Origin: JAEVLT01 sp964484065
GTDB taxonomy: Bacteria > Bacillota > Bacilli > Bacillales > Cytobacillaceae
NCBI GenBank assembly: GCA_964484065.1
Contig: CAZAEW010000016.1
Coordinates: forward strand, 1-64,000
DNA: 64,000 nucleotides
Direction: 5' to 3'
This document shows, in pieces, positions 59,301 to 64,000 of this stretch. A program made the translations under genes and the position numbers. Every line of letters begins with the position of its first letter. The stretch's first letter is position 1. The notes beneath the pieces are model-generated. The model saw only the letters and a program-made list of their open reading frames with translations, was not told where the DNA came from and made no database searches.

Positions 59301-60899
59301 ATGTCAAAAGTCATTTCTGCAAAAGAAGCTGCCGAGTTGATCAAGGATGGAGATACTGTTGCTGCAAGCGGATTTGGATTGGCTTGCTGGGCAGAAGAAA
59401 TGGGGATTTCTATTGAAGAGAGATTCCTGCAAACAGGCCACCCGCAAAATTTAACGGTAATGCATTCCAGTGCCGTAGGTAACCGCCGCGATAAAGGAAT
59501 GAGTCATTTAGGATATGAAGGATTAATCAAACGCTGGATTGGCGGGATCGCAATTGCATCCCCCGGGATGGCAAAAATAATAGAAGAAGACAAATGTGAA
59601 GCTTATAATCTGCCCCAAGGGGTCATTACACAGCTATACCGAGAGATTGCTGCGAAACGCCCAGGGGTTATTACAAAAGTGGGAATGGGAACATTTGTAG
59701 ACCCAAGGGTAGAAGGCGGTAAAATGTCTGCTTCAACCAAAGAGGATATTGTCAAAGTGATTGAACTTGAAGGAGAAGAATGGCTGTTCTATAAATCCTT
59801 TCCTATCAATATCGGTTTGATTCGCGGAACTGTAGCCGATGAAAATGGCAACCTGACTCTTGAAAAAGAGGGGCTTCATATGGAAGTGCTGCCGATTGCC
59901 CAAGCCGTTCACAACTCTGGGGGAATCGTGATTGCCCAAGTGGAAACGATAGCGAAAAACGGCACTTTGAATCCTAAAGATATTAAAGTTCCAGGAATTT
60001 TGGTTGATTATCTTGTTGTTGCAAAACCTGAAAATCACTATCAAACAGAAAATACCCAATATAATCCTGCTTTTTCTGGCCATGTCAAAGTGCCGGTGAA
60101 AACAATTGCTGCCCTTCAGCTGGATGAACGGAAAATAATCGCACGACGTTCTGCTGCTGAGCTCGCGCCAAACACTATTCTGAACCTTGGTGTAGGTATC
60201 CCGGTTGACGTTGGCACTATTGCAGCGGAAGAAGGGATCAATGATCAGCTAATACTGACAACAGAAGCGGGATCCATTGGCGGTGTGCCGGCGGGTTTGA
60301 AAGACTTCGGCCATGCATACAACTCTGAGGCGATTGTTGATCACGATGCACAATTTGATTTTTATGATGGCGGCGGCATTGATTTGTCCGTCCTTGGCTT
60401 GGCCCAAACAGATGAATTTGGCAACGTCAATGTTAGTAAATTTGGGACTCGTGTGGCTGGCTGCGGAGGCTTCATCAATATCTCTCAATCTGCAAAAAAA
60501 TTGGTGTTTGCCGGTACATTTACTGCCGGGGGCTTAAAGGTTCAGGCAGCGGATGGAAAGTTGAACATTATTCAAGAAGGAAAAGCGAAGAAGTTCATTA
60601 AAAAAGTACAGCAAATCACCTTTAGCGGCGCATATGCCGCAAAAATCAATCAGCCTGTTGTGTATGTAACAGAGCGTGCTGTGTTTGAATTGATTGATGG
60701 CAGGGTTACCCTAACGGAAATCGCCCCGGGCGTAGACTTGCAGACTCACATTCTTGATCAAATGGAATTCACTCCTTTTATTTCAGAAAATCTTAAGGAA
60801 ATGGACCCAGCAATATTCCAAGAGACCTGGGGCAAACTGGAATCCATTATTGCTGCCAAGAATGAAATCGCAAGCGATCGGGAATTAGTGACAGTTTAA
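59301..60899 (+). CDS. Acyl-CoA:carboxylate CoA-transferase (fused alpha-beta, family I)
   Basis: A 532-residue enzyme with the two halves of a class I CoA-transferase in one chain, like propionate CoA-transferase and YdiF. It begins ISAKEAAELIKDGDTVAASGFG. The catalytic Glu that forms the glutamyl-CoA link is near 322 in LTTEAGSIGGVPAG. It moves CoA between short-chain acyl-CoAs and acids; the substrate is not readable. The gene has AAAGGAGCG upstream and is first in an operon with a transporter and a flavoenzyme. Confidence 0.9.
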   Translation: MSKVISAKEAAELIKDGDTVAASGFGLACWAEEMGISIEERFLQTGHPQNLTVMHSSAVGNRRDKGMSHLGYEGLIKRWIGGIAIASPGMAKIIEEDKCEAYNLPQGVITQLYREIAAKRPGVITKVGMGTFVDPRVEGGKMSASTKEDIVKVIELEGEEWLFYKSFPINIGLIRGTVADENGNLTLEKEGLHMEVLPIAQAVHNSGGIVIAQVETIAKNGTLNPKDIKVPGILVDYLVVAKPENHYQTENTQYNPAFSGHVKVPVKTIAALQLDERKIIARRSAAELAPNTILNLGVGIPVDVGTIAAEEGINDQLILTTEAGSIGGVPAGLKDFGHAYNSEAIVDHDAQFDFYDGGGIDLSVLGLAQTDEFGNVNVSKFGTRVAGCGGFINISQSAKKLVFAGTFTAGGLKVQAADGKLNIIQEGKAKKFIKKVQQITFSGAYAAKINQPVVYVTERAVFELIDGRVTLTEIAPGVDLQTHILDQMEFTPFISENLKEMDPAIFQETWGKLESIIAAKNEIASDRELVTV

Positions 60900-60935
60900 A
60901 TTGTTTGGTGAATAAAAATAGAGAGGGACATGAAC

Positions 60936-62180
60936 ATGAACGTTGAGCTTAACCGCTGGAGGATTTTAGTTGCATCAACTCTTATTAATATATGTGTCGG
61001 AGCGATTTACGCGTTTAGTATTTTTGCCTTGCCGTTGACAAAAGTTTTCCATGCCACAATGCCGGAAATCATGACGGCCTTTACGATTAATGCGGCCATC
61101 TCGCCGATCCCAATGATTTTAGGCGGAAAATTAGTCGATAAGGGTGGAGCTAAGACCGCCATTTTCCTTGGCGGCTCCATGTTTGGCATCGGATTTATTT
61201 TATCCGGGTTGGCAACAGCACCATGGATGCTTTATATAACGTACGGTGTAATTACCGGTATCGGCCAGGGTATTGTCTATTCTTCTACAATCGGCAACTC
61301 TGTAAAACTATTTCCGGATAAACGGGGACTCGCCGCCGGGATTGTCACTGCGGGTTATGGGGGCGGAACAATCGTGATTGCTCCGATTGCTAATGCGATA
61401 ATTACCAGCAATGGGGTTCAGTCAGCACTGATTACCCTTGGAATTGCCTTTTTAGTGATCATTTTAAGCTGCGGTTTACTCGTAAAAGCTTGCCCGGTTG
61501 GATATGCACCAAAAGGCTGGACACCGCCGGCAGTTACCGCTAAACAAAGCGGAGGGGTAAACATCCCATGGAATGAAATGATTAAAAGACCATTGTTTTA
61601 TGTGATTGCTTGCATGTTTCTAATTGGCGCTCTTTCCGGAATGATGGTCACTTCCAACGCCTCTGTCATCGGGCAGACGATGTTTGGTTTAACTGCCGCT
61701 ACGGCAGCCCTTTATGTTAGTTTATATTCCCTCAGCAACTGTCTCGGCCGGATATTCTGGGGAGCTGTTTCAGACAGAATCGGCCGGACAAAGTGCTTAA
61801 TGGCGATCTACCTTGTGATTGCAGCGATGATGTTAATCATAGCTTTATCAACATCGGTTGCCGGTTTCGCTGTTGCTATCGTAGGAATTGGCTTATGTTT
61901 TGGAGGAACAATGGGTATCTTCCCTTCTATCGTCGGTGAGAAATTTGGAATGAAATACTATGGTGTCAACTATGGTGTCACGTTTATTGGCTATTCAGGT
62001 GCAGCCTTCTTTGGCCCGAGGATTGCCAATAGTGTTGCAGCTGCAAATGATGGTATGTTTACCAAAGCGTTCTACATTGCATTAGTGATTTCGCTCGTTG
62101 GGTTAGCCTTAACATTTATCTATAAATCTATGGACAGTAAAAAATCTACTACAACTGCAACCCCAACAAAGGTTGCGTAA
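60936..62180 (+). CDS. MFS transporter, OxlT (oxalate/formate antiporter)-like
   Basis: A membrane carrier of about 414 residues with 12 predicted helices in two bundles. The N-terminus NRWRILVASTLINICVGAIY and GGKLVDKGGAKTAIFLG in the first cytoplasmic loop are typical of the oxalate/formate antiporter subfamily, which moves small organic acids. A second ATG two codons upstream is possible; the later one is better spaced from AGAGAGGG. It probably imports the acid used by the adjacent CoA-transferase (inference). Confidence 0.85.
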   Translation: MNVELNRWRILVASTLINICVGAIYAFSIFALPLTKVFHATMPEIMTAFTINAAISPIPMILGGKLVDKGGAKTAIFLGGSMFGIGFILSGLATAPWMLYITYGVITGIGQGIVYSSTIGNSVKLFPDKRGLAAGIVTAGYGGGTIVIAPIANAIITSNGVQSALITLGIAFLVIILSCGLLVKACPVGYAPKGWTPPAVTAKQSGGVNIPWNEMIKRPLFYVIACMFLIGALSGMMVTSNASVIGQTMFGLTAATAALYVSLYSLSNCLGRIFWGAVSDRIGRTKCLMAIYLVIAAMMLIIALSTSVAGFAVAIVGIGLCFGGTMGIFPSIVGEKFGMKYYGVNYGVTFIGYSGAAFFGPRIANSVAAANDGMFTKAFYIALVISLVGLALTFIYKSMDSKKSTTTATPTKVA

Positions 62181-62206
62181 CACAATAATTTGAGGAGGAA
62201 TTTATA

Positions 62207-63169
62207 ATGAGTATTACAAAATTGCTGGGAATTAAATATCCAATTTTCCAAGGAGGCATGGCTCAAATCGCACTTTCACCCCTGGTTGGAGCCGTTTCTA
62301 ATGCAGGCGGGTTAGGCACTATCGGTTCCGGTGGATTTTCTGCTGACCGTCTTCGCGAGGAAATCCGCAAAACCAAGGCGATTACAGACAAGCCATTTGC
62401 CGTTAATTTAATGTTAATGATGAAAAATATTCCAGAGTTGATCCAGGTTGTGATTGAAGAAGGTGTTAAAGTTGTAACGACTGGTGCGGGTACGCCGGCT
62501 CCATATATGCCGATTTTCAAAGAGCATGGCATAAAAGTCATTCCGGTTGTGCCATCTGTTAAACTTGCGAAGAAAATGGAAGCATTGGGTGTAGATGCGA
62601 TCGTTGCAGAAGGAACAGAATCAGGTGGCCATGTGGGTGAAACAACGACGATGGCGCTGCTTCCGCAAGTAACCAGTGCCGTTTCCATCCCTGTCATCGC
62701 TGCCGGTGGTATAGCCGACGGCCGGGGAGTTGCTGCAGCATTTGCCTTAGGCGCCCAAGGGGTTCAATTGGGTACTCGCTTCTTAGCAACTGTTGAATGC
62801 CCAACCCACATCAACTTTAAAAAAGCTGTTATTGAAGCGGACGATACAAGTACAACGGTTACGGGCCGCAGTGTCGGTGCGCCGGTACGAAGTATTAAAA
62901 ACAGCATGATCACGGAGTACTTGAAACTGGAAAGAGAAAATGCCTCCCGTGACAAATTGGAAGAACTTGCTTTGGGATCTTTACGCAGAGCTGTGTTTGA
63001 TGGTGATACGGATCGCGGTTCAGTTATGGCAGGACAGATTTCGGGATTGTGTAATGAGATTACCTCTGTAGAAGAAATGATTACAACGATGTTTGCCGAA
63101 GCTCAGGAAGTGTTAAAACGTCTCGGAAATATCACGCTTGTGGAAGAAAAAGAACCAGTATTAGTATAA
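62207..63169 (+). CDS. FMN-dependent enzyme, nitronate monooxygenase / FabK-like
   Basis: A 320-residue TIM-barrel flavoprotein. KYPIFQGGMAQIALSPLVGAV at the start, AEGTESGGHVGE near 135-145 with the catalytic-site His, and IAAGGIADGRGVAAAFALGA with the phosphate-binding end are shared by 2-nitropropane dioxygenases and FabK enoyl-ACP reductases. The sequence alone does not separate the two. It lies 27 bp after the transporter gene with a GAGGAGG site and ends in a terminator. Confidence 0.88.
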   Translation: MSITKLLGIKYPIFQGGMAQIALSPLVGAVSNAGGLGTIGSGGFSADRLREEIRKTKAITDKPFAVNLMLMMKNIPELIQVVIEEGVKVVTTGAGTPAPYMPIFKEHGIKVIPVVPSVKLAKKMEALGVDAIVAEGTESGGHVGETTTMALLPQVTSAVSIPVIAAGGIADGRGVAAAFALGAQGVQLGTRFLATVECPTHINFKKAVIEADDTSTTVTGRSVGAPVRSIKNSMITEYLKLERENASRDKLEELALGSLRRAVFDGDTDRGSVMAGQISGLCNEITSVEEMITTMFAEAQEVLKRLGNITLVEEKEPVLV

Positions 63170-63177
63170 ACTCGATG

Positions 63178-63218
63178 AAGCCAAACAGAATGATTATTTT
63201 CTCTGTTTGGCTTTATTT
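63178..63218 (+). terminator. Terminator after the CoA-transferase operon
   Basis: A 12-bp stem AAGCCAAACAGA with its exact complement and a 12-nt loop is followed by TATTTTG. Confidence 0.8.
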
Positions 63219-63312
63219 TGTAAAAAAGGGTTTCAAAATCTGGACAAGGGTTTTCACTTCAACCCAATTTATAATACTATAGACTAAAATAAACGTAAGG
63301 ATTGTTTGGCCT

Positions 63313-64000
63313 ATGAAAAACAGTTCAAATAAAGATATGTTAGAAAAACATATTCATGACCTGCCTGCGACATTGTTTGTGACGGATCATCAGGGGAATA
63401 TTTTAATGTCCAATGAATTTACCGCATTAACGATAGGAATTCCTCTAGAGGAATTAATCAAAGCAAATGTTCAAGATTTGGTGAAGGCCGGCTACTATAA
63501 CCATTCGATTACAATGGAAGCCATCCAGACAAAGCAAAGAGTGACTAGGACCATTAAAACCAACCGGGGATTTAATGTCCTGTCCACCGCCATTCCGATA
63601 TTCAGCAATACGGGTGATGTACAGCTCGTTGTGACCAAGTCAAACCAGTATAAGGAAATGCTCGATATAAACGAAACATACAATCTGCTCAGCCCTGTTG
63701 AAAATGAAATAGAGAAAACACTGATTGGGGAAGACATTGGAATTGTCGCCGAGAGTTTGGCAATGAAACAAATCATTAAGGTCTGCAACCAAATTGCTTC
63801 CTATGATACGAAAGTATTAATCTATGGTGAATCAGGAACTGGCAAAGAAGTTATTGCCAGATATATTCACAAAAAAGGCGAACGCCGGAATGGGCCATTT
63901 GTGTCAATTAACTGCGCAGCCATCCAGCCTTCCCTATTTGAATACGAATTTTTTGGTTTTGAAAAAGGAGTATTTGAAGGAGCGGTTGAAGCGAAAAAAG
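63313..64000 (+). CDS. PAS plus sigma-54-interaction regulator, partial
   Basis: The first 229 residues of a bacterial enhancer-binding protein; the rest is beyond the window. A PAS domain lies at about 10-110 (LPATLFVTDHQGNILMSN). The AAA+ domain begins near 145, with Walker A GESGTGKE. The loop that normally reads GAFTGA reads GVFEGA here. It starts at ATG with AAGGA about 11 nt upstream and follows the CoA-transferase operon by 143 bp, so it may control it. Confidence 0.88.
   Translation, partial: MKNSSNKDMLEKHIHDLPATLFVTDHQGNILMSNEFTALTIGIPLEELIKANVQDLVKAGYYNHSITMEAIQTKQRVTRTIKTNRGFNVLSTAIPIFSNTGDVQLVVTKSNQYKEMLDINETYNLLSPVENEIEKTLIGEDIGIVAESLAMKQIIKVCNQIASYDTKVLIYGESGTGKEVIARYIHKKGERRNGPFVSINCAAIQPSLFEYEFFGFEKGVFEGAVEAKK

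Noticed and set aside
1..64000. CRISPR arrays, complete insertion sequences, transposases, phage genes
   Set aside because: None seen: no regularly spaced repeats with spacers and no transposase or integrase motifs in any translated frame I read.

Overview
The window is the replication origin region of a Bacillaceae chromosome, of the Bacillus/Neobacillus/Mesobacillus type. It is AT-rich, with Bacillus-type ribosome-binding sites and many TTG/GTG starts. Gene order on both sides of dnaA matches Bacillus subtilis closely. To the left, on the minus strand, are dnaA, dnaN, yaaA, recF, remB, gyrB, gyrA, an HD-GYP-like gene and the tandem P1/P2 promoters of an rRNA operon that runs off the edge. 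To the right, on the plus strand, are rpmH, rnpA, spoIIIJ/yidC, jag, mnmE, mnmG, rsmG, noc, soj, spo0J, then a DUF554 gene, yyaC, an MscS channel, yyzM, ychF and rpsF-ssb-rpsR. A bipartite oriC surrounds dnaA: a DnaA-box field at 10.68-10.95 kb, and a second one at 8.98-9.09 kb with a DnaA-trio-like unwinding region.

From 26.3 to 30.4 kb there is an accessory block transcribed against replication. It holds a coiled-coil protein with a DUF2325-like end and a three-gene cluster encoding F0 subunit a, a short F0 subunit b and an AtpZ/AtpI-like membrane protein. No c subunit or F1 gene is present. Conserved order then resumes: yybS, gdpP, rplI, dnaC (replicative helicase), purA with candidate PurR boxes, a Lys-Glu-Asp-Phe tRNA cluster, an M23 peptidase, walR-walK-walH-walI-walJ, htrC, a CxxH/CxxC mini-gene and rlmH. 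The tRNA cluster is unusual. The Lys and Phe tRNAs are each preceded by a 26-nt copy of a tRNA 5' part joined to a repeated, apparently structured element.

After 48 kb the content is accessory. First comes a LicR-like regulator with a beta-glucoside/cellobiose PTS (EIIB, EIIC, EIIA) and a 6-phospho-beta-glucosidase, then a gluconokinase-like kinase followed by remnants of a dehydratase and a KDPG aldolase. Next are an M48 peptidase with a TPR-like tail, flanked by two copies of a small hairpin motif, and a CoA-transferase / OxlT-like transporter / FabK-NMO-like flavoenzyme operon. The window ends inside a PAS plus sigma-54-interaction regulator.

How the genes work together: replication initiation and processing (DnaA, DnaN, RecF, gyrase, Ssb, DnaC), origin segregation and division control (Soj, Spo0J, Noc, parS), ribosome and tRNA function (rpmH, rnpA, mnmE/G, rsmG, rpsF/R, rplI, rlmH, tRNAs), and cell-wall homeostasis (WalRK and partners, M23 peptidase). 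Several non-coding repeats, DnaA-box clusters outside oriC and the tRNA-linked element are the least explained parts. All function calls come from reading the sequence. No database search was run.
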